A stretch of DNA of 7,509 nucleotides from an uncultured Pseudomonadota bacterium (lineage in GTDB: Bacteria > Pseudomonadota > Gammaproteobacteria > Methylococcales > Methylomonadaceae). Shown here piece by piece: positions 1-6,410 of this stretch; position 1 is the first letter of the stretch; each line of letters opens with the position of its first letter. The stretch lies in assembly GCA_903902945.1 (NCBI GenBank), contig CAIUWU010000308.1, positions 1-7,509 of the forward strand, in the 5' to 3' direction. The notes beneath the pieces were generated by a model. The model was given only the letters and a program-made list of their open reading frames with translations. It had not been told where the DNA came from and did not search any database. The position numbers and the translations under genes are program-made.

Positions 1-1
1 C

Positions 2-436
2 ACCGATAAACGCATTATTAATTATCTGCAGCAAGGGTTTCCGATTTGTGAACACCCGTACCGTCAAGTTGCCGGGCAGTTAGGCATCGAAACTTCAGAT
101 TTGCTGCAGCGCTTGCAGATTCTGCTGGATAGCGGTGTGCTGACCCGTTTCGGGCCTTTGTTCCATGCCGAACAGATGGGAGGGGCTTTAACACTGGCGG
201 CAATTCAGGTGCCGGATCAGCGTTTTGATGAAGTGGCAGCCATCGTCAATGCCTTTCCCGAGGTGGCGCACAATTATGCGCGTGAACATCGTCTGAATAT
301 GTGGTTTGTAATCGCAACCGAGCAAGCCGAGCAGGTGGCAAGTGTTATTGCTGCGATTGAGCGTAAAAGCGGTTTAAAGGTCTATAACATGCCGAAAATC
401 CGTGAGTATTATGTTGGCTTGCAGCTGGAGGCCTGA
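2..436 (+). CDS. nirG: NirG-like siroheme decarboxylase subunit (5' end cut off by window)
   Basis: This gene encodes a small Lrp/AsnC-like protein of heme d1 synthesis. In this family NirD, NirL, NirG and NirH together decarboxylate siroheme to 12,18-didecarboxysiroheme in the cytoplasm. The frame is open from base 2 and gives 144 visible codons. Family members are about 150 residues long, so only a few N-terminal residues should be missing. The TTG at base 101 is internal, because recognisable protein lies upstream of it. Visible residues 1-50 form a winged-helix-like N-terminal domain, including an ICEHPYRQVA stretch and GVLTRFGP. Residues 86-102 carry the family signature PEVAHNY.REHRLNMWF, whose His and Arg residues belong to the substrate pocket in related AhbA/AhbB enzymes. 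The stop lies 2 bases before nirH, and GGAGG at 427-431 serves that next gene. NirG is preferred over NirL or NirD because of its position before nirH-nirJ and its LTRFGP and REHRLNMWF text; the paralogues are similar, so the exact letter is slightly less sure than the family. Confidence 0.87.
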   Translation, partial: TDKRIINYLQQGFPICEHPYRQVAGQLGIETSDLLQRLQILLDSGVLTRFGPLFHAEQMGGALTLAAIQVPDQRFDEVAAIVNAFPEVAHNYAREHRLNMWFVIATEQAEQVASVIAAIERKSGLKVYNMPKIREYYVGLQLEA

Positions 437-438
437 GC

Positions 439-912
439 ATGGATCCGATTGACCGTCAGATTATTCGCCTGACTCAGGCGGGTTTGCCGCTGGTCGAGCA
501 ACCATACCGGGTGCTGGCCGAGCAGCTGGGCATCAGTGCTGAACAACTGATGGTGCGGATGCAGCAGATGCAGGATCAGGGCATTATCCGCCGGATCGGC
601 GCGGTGCCGAATCATTACCGGCTCGGTTATCGTTTTAACGGCATGACGGTCTGGGATGTCGATGATCAGATGATAGACCTGTTGGGTGAGCAGGTGGCGG
701 CACTGGCTTTTGTCAGCCACTGTTATCAGCGTCCCCGGCATTTACCGGACTGGCCGTATAACCTGTTTGCGATGATTCATGGCAAGACCGAGCAGGATGC
801 TGCAGTCCAGATCGCCCGGATTGCGGAATTGCTGGGTGAACATGTCAGACAGCATCAGGTGCTGTTCAGTAGCCGGATACTAAAGAAAACCGGATTGAGA
901 ATTGCGGGGTAG
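439..912 (+). CDS. nirH: NirH-like siroheme decarboxylase subunit
   Basis: This is the second Lrp/AsnC-like subunit and a paralogue of the preceding NirG. Together they are expected to act in siroheme decarboxylation towards heme d1. The protein has 157 residues, a normal length. Residues 1-50 form the HTH-like domain, followed by GIIRRIGAVPNH (48-59), then GMTVWDV (68-74). The signature SHCYQRPRHLPDWPYNLFAM spans about 93-112. His94, Tyr96, Arg98 and the WPYNLF block are typical of NirH and AhbB-type chains. The ATG start is supported by a strong GGAGG seven bases upstream (427-431), which lies within the last codons of nirG and suggests translational coupling. The stop is 3 bases before nirJ. 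Despite the HTH-like fold, a DNA-binding regulator role is unlikely given this signature and context. Assignment to NirH rather than NirL rests on gene order and is good but not certain. Confidence 0.88.
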   Translation: MDPIDRQIIRLTQAGLPLVEQPYRVLAEQLGISAEQLMVRMQQMQDQGIIRRIGAVPNHYRLGYRFNGMTVWDVDDQMIDLLGEQVAALAFVSHCYQRPRHLPDWPYNLFAMIHGKTEQDAAVQIARIAELLGEHVRQHQVLFSSRILKKTGLRIAG

Positions 913-915
913 CTT

Positions 916-2058
916 ATGTTTCGATTGAGTCAGTACATGCGGGAACTCGCCGAGCCTACCGCTCTGGGGCCGGTACGCAAACCTGCGGGGCCGGTGGTGA
1001 TCTGGAATCTGATCAGGCGTTGCAATTTAACCTGCAAGCATTGTTACACCACCTCGGCCGATATTAATTTTCCCGGTGAACTGACCACGCCCGAAATTTA
1101 TCAGGTGATGGAGGATCTTAAGGCCTTCAAAGTGCCCGTGCTGATTCTGTCAGGCGGTGAGCCTTTACTGCACCCGGATATTTTTGCCATTTCCCAACGC
1201 GCCAAAGACCTGGGCTTTTATGTGGCGCTGTCATCCAATGGCACCTTGATTAATCGCGACAATATCGAACAGATTGCGGCGATTGAGTATCAGTATATCG
1301 GGGTCAGTCTCGATGGTATGCGCGAGGCCCATGATCGGTTTCGCCAGAAAAGCGGCTCGTTTGATGCTTCGCTGGCCGGTATTCGTTTATGTCGTGAGCA
1401 TGGTATCAAGGCCGGTATCCGCTTTACGCTGACCCAGGACAACGCCGCCGATTTTGCAGATTTACTTAAGCTGATGGACGATGAAGACATCGACAAATTC
1501 TATTTATCGCACCTGAATTATGGCGGTCGCGGTAACCGTAATCGCAAGGATGATGCCGAGTTTGCTTTGACCCGCCGGATTATGGATAGCCTGTTCGAGA
1601 AAGCCTGGTACTGGCAGCAGCAAGGCTTGCATCGCGAAGTGGTCACCGGTAACAACGATGCCGATGCCGTGTATTTTCTGCACTGGGTCAGACGCCATTT
1701 CCCTGACCGGGCTGAGCATATTGAAGCCAAATTGCAGCAGTGGGGCGGTAACGCTTCTGGTGTTAACGTCGCCAATATCGATAACCTGGGAACGGTACAT
1801 CCTGATACTTTCTGGTGGCATTACAATCTGGGCAATGTCAGACAGCGAGCTTTTTCAGACATCTGGAACGATGTTTCCGATCCCCTGATGGCCGGGCTTA
1901 AAGCCTCGCCCAGGCCTTTGCAGGGCCGTTGCGGTGTCTGCACCCATCAGGCTATTTGCAATGGCAATACCCGGGTCAGGGCGCAACAAATCACCGGTGA
2001 TTTTTGGGCCGAAGATCCGGGCTGTTATCTGACTGATGAGGAAATAGGGTTGGTGTGA
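916..2058 (+). CDS. nirJ: Heme d1 biosynthesis radical SAM protein NirJ
   Basis: NirJ is a cytoplasmic radical S-adenosylmethionine enzyme. In the known pathway it acts on 12,18-didecarboxysiroheme and removes two propionate side chains, the step after the NirDLGH decarboxylases. The 380-residue length is usual. The radical SAM cluster motif is C36-x3-C40-x2-C43 (CNLTCKHC), followed by the SAM-binding GGEP at 80-83 and SSNGTLI at about 106-112. The C-terminal part has Cys339, Cys342, Cys348 and Cys370 (CGVC...C...C), a SPASM/twitch-like set that would hold a second iron-sulfur cluster. The start ATG follows a GGGG run at 906-909 that can act as ribosome binding site and is 3 bases after the nirH stop. 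The protein looks intact. Related radical SAM proteins (AhbC, AhbD, PqqE-like) share the motifs, but two siroheme decarboxylase genes just upstream favour NirJ over them. AhbC remains the main alternative on sequence alone. Confidence 0.92.
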   Translation: MFRLSQYMRELAEPTALGPVRKPAGPVVIWNLIRRCNLTCKHCYTTSADINFPGELTTPEIYQVMEDLKAFKVPVLILSGGEPLLHPDIFAISQRAKDLGFYVALSSNGTLINRDNIEQIAAIEYQYIGVSLDGMREAHDRFRQKSGSFDASLAGIRLCREHGIKAGIRFTLTQDNAADFADLLKLMDDEDIDKFYLSHLNYGGRGNRNRKDDAEFALTRRIMDSLFEKAWYWQQQGLHREVVTGNNDADAVYFLHWVRRHFPDRAEHIEAKLQQWGGNASGVNVANIDNLGTVHPDTFWWHYNLGNVRQRAFSDIWNDVSDPLMAGLKASPRPLQGRCGVCTHQAICNGNTRVRAQQITGDFWAEDPGCYLTDEEIGLV

Positions 2059-2068
2059 GTTGATCAAT

Positions 2069-2085
2069 ACCTGTTGTCGACAGGT
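2069..2085. other. Small inverted repeat in the nirJ-dapB convergent gap
   Basis: The arms ACCTGT and ACAGGT pair perfectly over 6 bp around a 5-base loop, 11 bases after the nirJ stop. An 8-base palindrome, TTGATCAA, sits just before it at 2060-2067. No run of T follows on either strand, so this is not a canonical intrinsic terminator, though it may block exonucleases or help end either transcript. The rest of the 164-base gap (2059-2222) shows no credible gene and no clear terminator. Confidence 0.35.
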
Positions 2086-2217
2086 CATCTGCTTTCCAGA
2101 CCGTATGGCGGCTTCAATTTAAACCGTCATCTCGGCCAGATCTTCAGAGCCGCTAAGCAAATCGGAACAGTAAGATGTCTGACTTAGTCAATGTCACCGA
2201 GGTTTGGCGGCGTGGCC

Positions 2218-2232
2218 GGGTTTTATAAACCC
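2218..2232. other. Short inverted repeat spanning the dapB stop codon
   Basis: GGGTTT and AAACCC form a perfect 6-bp inverted repeat with a 3-base spacer, covering the last codons and stop of dapB. It is the only hairpin-like element at the dapB 3' end. It lacks a downstream T-run on the dapB strand, so a role in termination is only a guess, and a repeat this short can occur by chance. Confidence 0.25.
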
Positions 2233-3023
2233 AGCACATTCTGCATATCGTATAAGCCGGCTTGTTTGTCGGCCAGCCACAGTGCGGCGCGGACGGCGCC
2301 ATTGGCGAAGGTCATGCGGCTGGTGGCTTTGTGGGTGATTTCGACCCGTTCGCCTTCATCGGCAAACATCACGGTGTGTTCGCCGACGATATCCCCGGCA
2401 CGGATGGTAGAAAAACCAATCGTGGTGCGGTCGCGGGCGCCGGTGTCGCCTTCTCGGCCATAGATCGCGCAGTCTTTCAAATCACGTCCCAAAGCTGCGG
2501 CCACCACTTCACCCATGCGCAAGGCTGTACCGGATGGTGCGTCAACTTTATGGCGGTGATGAGCTTCGATGATCTCGATGTCGGTGTAGGAACCCATCAC
2601 TTTGGCGGTCATTTCCAGCAGTTTTAGCGACAAATTGACGCCCACGCTGAAATTCGGCGCCAGAACCAGACCTATATCATGGGAAGTTGTCTGTATCTGC
2701 TGTTTTTGCAGATCATTGTAACCGGTGGTGCCGATCACCACTGGTTTGCCGGCTGCACGGCAGACGGCAAGGTATTCCATTGAGGCTTCCGGACGGGTGA
2801 AGTCGATCAGTACATCGAACTGATCGGTATGAGCGGCCAGATTATCGGTGACTGTCACGCCCAGAGCGGCAATGCCGGCCAGTTCACCGGCATCTTTGCC
2901 AATCGCCAGGCTTTCAGGACGTGAAACCGCCACGGTCAGTTCGGCGTGGTTAGCGGCAGCAACCGCTTTGATCAGACTCAGCCCCATGCGGCCGGAAACG
3001 CCGACCAGTGCAATACGCAACAT
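2223..3023 (-). CDS. dapB: 4-hydroxy-tetrahydrodipicolinate reductase DapB
   Basis: DapB catalyses the NAD(P)H-dependent reduction of the DapA product to tetrahydrodipicolinate, in the cytoplasmic route to diaminopimelate (cell wall) and lysine. The 266 residues match the family's usual length of about 270. The N-terminal Rossmann nucleotide site is GVSGRMG at 8-14. IDFTRPE lies at 73-79 and GTTGY at 98-102. The catalytic and substrate-binding block is EAHHRHKVDAPSGTA at 153-167, with His155 and Lys159 matching the E. coli catalytic His/Lys pair. The C-terminal half holds the tetramerisation domain. The ATG is 3 bases after the dnaJ stop, and an AGGA ribosome binding site overlaps the end of dnaJ, so the two are very likely co-transcribed and translationally coupled. 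dnaJ-dapB adjacency is common in gammaproteobacteria, where carAB often follows. Here the next gene is the convergent nirJ instead. Confidence 0.97.
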   Translation of the reverse strand: MLRIALVGVSGRMGLSLIKAVAAANHAELTVAVSRPESLAIGKDAGELAGIAALGVTVTDNLAAHTDQFDVLIDFTRPEASMEYLAVCRAAGKPVVIGTTGYNDLQKQQIQTTSHDIGLVLAPNFSVGVNLSLKLLEMTAKVMGSYTDIEIIEAHHRHKVDAPSGTALRMGEVVAAALGRDLKDCAIYGREGDTGARDRTTIGFSTIRAGDIVGEHTVMFADEGERVEITHKATSRMTFANGAVRAALWLADKQAGLYDMQNVLGL

Positions 3024-3026
3024 GCT

Positions 3027-4169
3027 TTATCCTGTTAATTTATCGAAAAAGTTTTTAACGCCGTCCATGAAACTGTGTTCCTGCGGACTGTGTTTTTTAC
3101 CGCCGCCACTCAAGGATTCGGCCAGTTTTTCAATCAGTTCGCGCTGTTCTTTGGTCAGATGCACCGGGGTTTCCAGCTGTACCCGGCACAGCAGATCGCC
3201 GACTGTACCACCGCGCACCGGTTTGACACCTTTGCCGCGCAGACGGAACAGTTTGCCGGTTTGAGTCTCAGCGGGAATTTTCAGCATCACTTTGCCGTCC
3301 AGGGTGGGTACTTCGATTTCGCCGCCCAGACAGGCAGTCGGATAGCTGATCGGTACTTCACAGTACAGGTTGGAGCCATCGCGGGTGAAAATACTGTGTT
3401 CCTTGACTTTAACCTGGACGTATAAATCACCGCTGGGGCCGCCGTTGATGCCGGCTTCACCTTCACCGGACAGACGGATACGATCACCGGTATCGACACC
3501 CGCCGGTACTTTGACTGACAGGGTTTTGGTTTCTTTGACACGGCCCTGACCATGACATTTATGGCAGGGGTCTTTAATCTGTTTACCGGTACCGTGACAG
3601 GTTGGGCAGGTTTGCTGCACCGAGAAAAAGCCTTGCTGCATCCGCACCTGGCCGTGGCCATGACAAGTCGAACAGGTAATCGGACTGCTGCCTTTTTTGG
3701 CGCCGCTGCCGTTACATTCGCCGCAGCTGACCATGACCGGTACTTTTAAAGTGGTTTCGGTGCCGCCGACGGCTTCTTCCAGCGTCAGTTCCAGGTTGTA
3801 AAGCACATCCGAGCCGCGCTGAACGCTGCTGCGTTGCTGGCCGCGTCCGCCGCCGAAGATATCACCGAATACGTCACCAAAAATGTCGCTGAAATTGTCG
3901 GCACCGCCAAAACCACCACGACCACCGCCCATGGACGGATCGACACCGGCATGACCAAATTGGTCATAAGCAGCGCGTTTTTTGGGGTCGGAGAGGATTT
4001 CGTAAGCTTCCTTGATCGCTTTGAATTTTTTTTCCGCTTCTTCCGGATTATCTTTGTTGCGATCTGGATGATATTTCATCGCCAGGCGTTTATAGCTTTT
4101 TTTGATTTCAGCTTCGCTGGCGTTTTTGCCTAGTTCCAACAGTTTATAAAAGTCTTCTTTTTCGGCCAT
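3027..4169 (-). CDS. dnaJ: Chaperone protein DnaJ (type I Hsp40)
   Basis: DnaJ is the cytoplasmic co-chaperone that delivers unfolded proteins to DnaK and stimulates its ATPase. All type I parts are present in 380 residues. The J domain (about 5-71) has the essential HPD at 34-36. A Gly/Phe-rich linker lies at about 80-110 and includes repeated DIFGD-like units. The zinc-binding domain has four CxxCxGxG repeats starting at Cys149, Cys166, Cys188 and Cys202. The C-terminal substrate-binding and dimerisation regions follow. The ATG at 4167-4169 gives the expected MAEKEDFYKLL start, one residue longer before the J domain than E. coli DnaJ. The bases just before it (TAGTAAAAG) contain no good Shine-Dalgarno match, unlike the neighbouring genes. 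An intrinsic terminator lies about 105 bases upstream, between dnaK and dnaJ, so dnaJ is fed either by read-through or by its own promoter; I could not recognise one with confidence. Confidence 0.98.
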   Translation of the reverse strand: MAEKEDFYKLLELGKNASEAEIKKSYKRLAMKYHPDRNKDNPEEAEKKFKAIKEAYEILSDPKKRAAYDQFGHAGVDPSMGGGRGGFGGADNFSDIFGDVFGDIFGGGRGQQRSSVQRGSDVLYNLELTLEEAVGGTETTLKVPVMVSCGECNGSGAKKGSSPITCSTCHGHGQVRMQQGFFSVQQTCPTCHGTGKQIKDPCHKCHGQGRVKETKTLSVKVPAGVDTGDRIRLSGEGEAGINGGPSGDLYVQVKVKEHSIFTRDGSNLYCEVPISYPTACLGGEIEVPTLDGKVMLKIPAETQTGKLFRLRGKGVKPVRGGTVGDLLCRVQLETPVHLTKEQRELIEKLAESLSGGGKKHSPQEHSFMDGVKNFFDKLTG

Positions 4170-4199
4170 CTTTTACTATGGATATGGTTTTTGGTCTGC

Positions 4200-4216
4200 G
4201 GCATTCTAACAATGCC
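4200..4216. other. Inverted repeat in the dnaJ leader
   Basis: GGCATT and AATGCC form a perfect 6-bp stem with a 5-base loop, 31 bases upstream of the dnaJ start. It could be a small hairpin in the dnaJ 5' untranslated region or an operator-like site. It does not resemble the HrcA operator CIRCE (TTAGCACTC-N9-GAGTGCTAA). On the minus strand it contains TAGAAT, a possible -10 box, but without a convincing -35 partner. Confidence 0.3.
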
Positions 4217-4274
4217 AGAGCCGGTCAGTATGTTTAATTTTTCCTGTGCTGGCTGGCATCAGCGAACACAAACT

Positions 4275-4297
4275 AAAAAGGCAGGTTCGGCCTGCCT
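4275..4297 (-). terminator. Intrinsic terminator downstream of dnaK
   Basis: Read on the minus strand, AGGCAGG and CCTGCCT form a perfect 7-bp, GC-rich stem with a CCGAA loop, followed immediately by a TTTTT run. This is the textbook form of a Rho-independent terminator. It lies about 100 bases after the dnaK stop and about 105 before dnaJ, so it should end many dnaK transcripts and lower dnaJ-dapB expression relative to dnaK. The plus strand has no comparable T-run, so it acts in one direction. Confidence 0.85.
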
Positions 4298-4324
4298 CAA
4301 ATTGATAATCCTGGAACAGCTGTT

Positions 4325-4388
4325 GGCAGCCTCAAGATGACAAGTTGCAGCGCATTTGGCTTGCGCAACTTGCACCCTTAAGGCTGCC
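4325..4388 (-). other. Long imperfect hairpin in the dnaK 3' untranslated region
   Basis: Eleven bases after the dnaK stop, outer arms at 4377-4388 and 4325-4336 (GGCAGCCTTAAG with CTTGAGGCTGCC on the minus strand) pair over 12 bp. A symmetric 4x4 internal loop follows, then an inner 8-bp stem CAAGTTGC/GCAACTTG (4365-4372 with 4341-4348), which can extend past a one-base bulge. The single irregular pair in the outer stem is a G-U wobble in dnaK-sense RNA but an A-C mismatch on the other strand, which fits an RNA-level structure in the dnaK message. There is no T-run, so the terminator further downstream is a separate element. It could stabilise the 3' end, act as a processing site, or be one copy of a dispersed repeat. 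A perfect 10-base palindrome, AACAGCTGTT, lies next to it at 4315-4324. Confidence 0.6.
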
Positions 4389-4399
4389 GCCGACCAGAT

Positions 4400-6328
4400 T
4401 TATTTCTTGTCGTCTTTTACTTCTTCAAACTCCGCATCGACCACATTGTGGTCAGCCGGTGCTTCTTGTGTGTGGCTGCCGGTGTCGTGTGACTGGGCGC
4501 CGTCGCCACCGTGTTGAGCGTAAACCCGCTCGGCCAGTTTGCCGGCAACTTCGGTTAGCGCATTGGTTTTGGCTTCGATAGCATCTTTGTCATCAGTTTT
4601 AATGACACCTTGCAGATCGCTGATCGCTGCTTCAATTGCCGATTTCTCATCGCTGCTGACTTGGTCGCCCAGTTCTTTCAATGATTTTTCAGTGGCGTGG
4701 ATCATGCCTTCGGCGTGGTTGCGTGCAGACACCAGTTCTTTCAGTTTACGGTCTTCATCGGCATGCGCTTCAGCGTCTTTGATCATGCGTTCCACTTCGT
4801 CGTCAGACAGACCGCTGGAGGCTTTGATGACAATAGACTGTTTTTTGCCGGTCGCTTTGTCTTTAGCCGATACATTCAGAATACCGTTGGCGTCGATATC
4901 AAACGATACTTCGATTTGCGGAATGCCGCGTGGTGCTGGCGGAATATCCTGTAAATCGAAACGACCCAGCGATTTGTTACCGGCAGCCATTTCGCGTTCG
5001 CCTTGCAAGACGTGAATGGTGACTGCTGTCTGGTTGTCATCGGCGGTCGAAAACACTTGTGACGCATTGGTCGGGATGGTGGTGTTTTTCTCGATCAGTT
5101 TGGTCATCACGCCGCCCATGGTTTCGATACCCAGTGACAGTGGAGTAACGTCCAGCAGCAATACGTCTTTGACATCGCCGCCCAGTACACCGGCCTGCAC
5201 CGCAGCACCCAATGCAACCGCTTCATCAGGGTTGACGTCTTTACGGGGCTCTTTGCCAAACAGGTCTTTAACGAACTGTTGTACCTTAGGCATACGGGTC
5301 TGACCACCAACCAGAATCACATCATTGATTTTAGAAGTAGACACGCCGGCATCTTTGATAGCTTGCAAACAAGGTGCTTTGGTTCTTTCGATCAGCTCGT
5401 CAACCAGCGATTCCAGTTTGGCGCGGGTCAGTTTCACATTCAAATGTTTAGGACCGCTGGCATCGGCGGTGATGTAAGGCAGATTGACATCGGTCTGTTC
5501 AGAAGAAGACAGTTCGATTTTGGCTTTTTCAGCGGCTTCTTTCAGACGTTGTAACGCTAATGGATCGTTGTGCAGATCGATACCGGTATCGCGTTTGAAT
5601 TCGCTGGCCAGAAAATCGATGATGCGCAGGTCAAAGTCTTCACCACCCAGGAAAGTGTCACCGTTGGTAGCCAGTACTTCAAACTGATGCTCGCCTTCGA
5701 TTTCACTGATTTCGATAATAGAAATATCGAAAGTACCGCCACCCAGGTCGTAAACCGCAATCGTGGTGTCGCCTTTGGGTTTGTCCATGCCAAATGCCAG
5801 CGCCGCAGCAGTTGGCTCGTTGATGATACGTTTGACATCCAGACCGGCGATACGGCCAGCATCTTTGGTTGCCTGACGTTGTGAGTCGTTGAAGTAAGCA
5901 GGAACGGTAATCACCGCTTCGGTCACTTCTTCACCCAGAAACGCTTCCGCATCTTTTTTCAGTTTCATCAATACCCGTGATGACACTTCGGGTGGCGCCA
6001 TTTTTTTGCCGTGGCATTCCACCCAGGCATCGCCGTTGTTGGCTTCCATGATTTTGTAAGGCACCATTTTGATGTCTTTTTGCACAGCATCTTCTTTGAA
6101 GCGACGGCCAATCAAACGTTTGATGGCAAACAAAGTATTTTCAGGGTTGGTGACCGCCTGACGTTTGGCCGACTGACCGACCAACACTTCGTTGTCATTG
6201 GTAAACGCAATAATAGAGGGAGTAGTACGGGCACCTTCACTGTTTTCGATAACCCGTGCGGTGCCGTTTTCCAGAACAGCGACGCAAGAGTTGGTGGTGC
6301 CTAAATCGATACCGATCATTTTAGCCAT
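4400..6328 (-). CDS. dnaK: Molecular chaperone DnaK (Hsp70)
   Basis: DnaK is the cytoplasmic Hsp70 that binds exposed hydrophobic segments in an ATP-controlled cycle with DnaJ and GrpE; in bacteria with sigma-32 it also helps inactivate that factor. The 642 residues are close to E. coli DnaK (638). The N-terminal ATPase domain shows IGIDLGTTNSC at 5-15, NEPTAAALAFG at 170-180, DLGGGTFD at 194-201 (with Thr199, the autophosphorylation position) and GGQTRMP at 341-347. The interdomain linker VLLLD is at 389-393, followed by the beta-sandwich substrate domain and the helical lid. The C-terminal tail ends in EEVKDDKK, typical of proteobacterial DnaK. The ATG is supported by GGAG (6336-6339) seven bases upstream. 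A sigma-32-type promoter lies in the gap to grpE, so dnaK has its own heat-shock start in addition to any read-through from hrcA-grpE. The gene looks intact. Confidence 0.99.
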   Translation of the reverse strand: MAKMIGIDLGTTNSCVAVLENGTARVIENSEGARTTPSIIAFTNDNEVLVGQSAKRQAVTNPENTLFAIKRLIGRRFKEDAVQKDIKMVPYKIMEANNGDAWVECHGKKMAPPEVSSRVLMKLKKDAEAFLGEEVTEAVITVPAYFNDSQRQATKDAGRIAGLDVKRIINEPTAAALAFGMDKPKGDTTIAVYDLGGGTFDISIIEISEIEGEHQFEVLATNGDTFLGGEDFDLRIIDFLASEFKRDTGIDLHNDPLALQRLKEAAEKAKIELSSSEQTDVNLPYITADASGPKHLNVKLTRAKLESLVDELIERTKAPCLQAIKDAGVSTSKINDVILVGGQTRMPKVQQFVKDLFGKEPRKDVNPDEAVALGAAVQAGVLGGDVKDVLLLDVTPLSLGIETMGGVMTKLIEKNTTIPTNASQVFSTADDNQTAVTIHVLQGEREMAAGNKSLGRFDLQDIPPAPRGIPQIEVSFDIDANGILNVSAKDKATGKKQSIVIKASSGLSDDEVERMIKDAEAHADEDRKLKELVSARNHAEGMIHATEKSLKELGDQVSSDEKSAIEAAISDLQGVIKTDDKDAIEAKTNALTEVAGKLAERVYAQHGGDGAQSHDTGSHTQEAPADHNVVDAEFEEVKDDKK

Positions 6329-6374
6329 TGAAATTCTCCAGACTTGAATAAGATAAATTAAAAACTTGGGTGCG

Positions 6375-6402
6375 ATATGCGGTTTATATTGGCTGTTTCA
6401 AG
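6375..6402 (-). promoter_or_regulatory. Sigma-32 (RpoH) heat-shock promoter for dnaK
   Basis: On the minus strand, CTTGAAA (6396-6402) is an exact match to the sigma-32 -35 consensus. It is followed after 13 bases by CCGCATAT (6375-6382), one base off the CCCCATNT -10 consensus. The spacing is within the range for RpoH promoters. Transcription should begin near base 6368, giving a leader of about 40 bases before the dnaK ATG. It lies between the grpE stop and dnaK, so it would drive dnaK independently of grpE. The call rests on motif match and location only. Confidence 0.75.
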
Positions 6403-6410
6403 CCTGATTA

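Noticed and set aside
101..436. A shorter nirG starting at TTG 101
   Set aside because: Recognisable NirG sequence continues in frame upstream to the window edge, so the gene is truncated by the window and this TTG is an internal Leu codon.
409..741. A 110-codon minus-strand frame opposite nirG and nirH
   Set aside because: It lies antisense to well-supported nir genes, has no recognisable protein features and is most simply a shadow frame.
1504..1821. A 105-codon minus-strand frame inside nirJ
   Set aside because: It is antisense to the conserved NirJ coding sequence and shows no family motif; judged to be a shadow.
2186..2224. GC-rich bases followed by TTTT on the plus strand as a nirJ terminator
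   Set aside because: No stable stem of useful length could be built next to the T-run; the TTTT is part of the short repeat at the dapB stop.
4116..4151. J domain reads YKLLELGK where E. coli DnaJ has YEILGVSK, replacing a common Gly by Glu
   Set aside because: The reading frame is intact and HPD and all zinc motifs are present; similar LLE variants are, to my recollection, found in other functional DnaJ proteins, so this is treated as ordinary variation.
4170..4274. A sigma-70 promoter for dnaJ using the TAGAAT box within the inverted repeat
   Set aside because: The only -35-like hexamer (CTGACC) is just 14 bases away, which is too close, so the match is not convincing.
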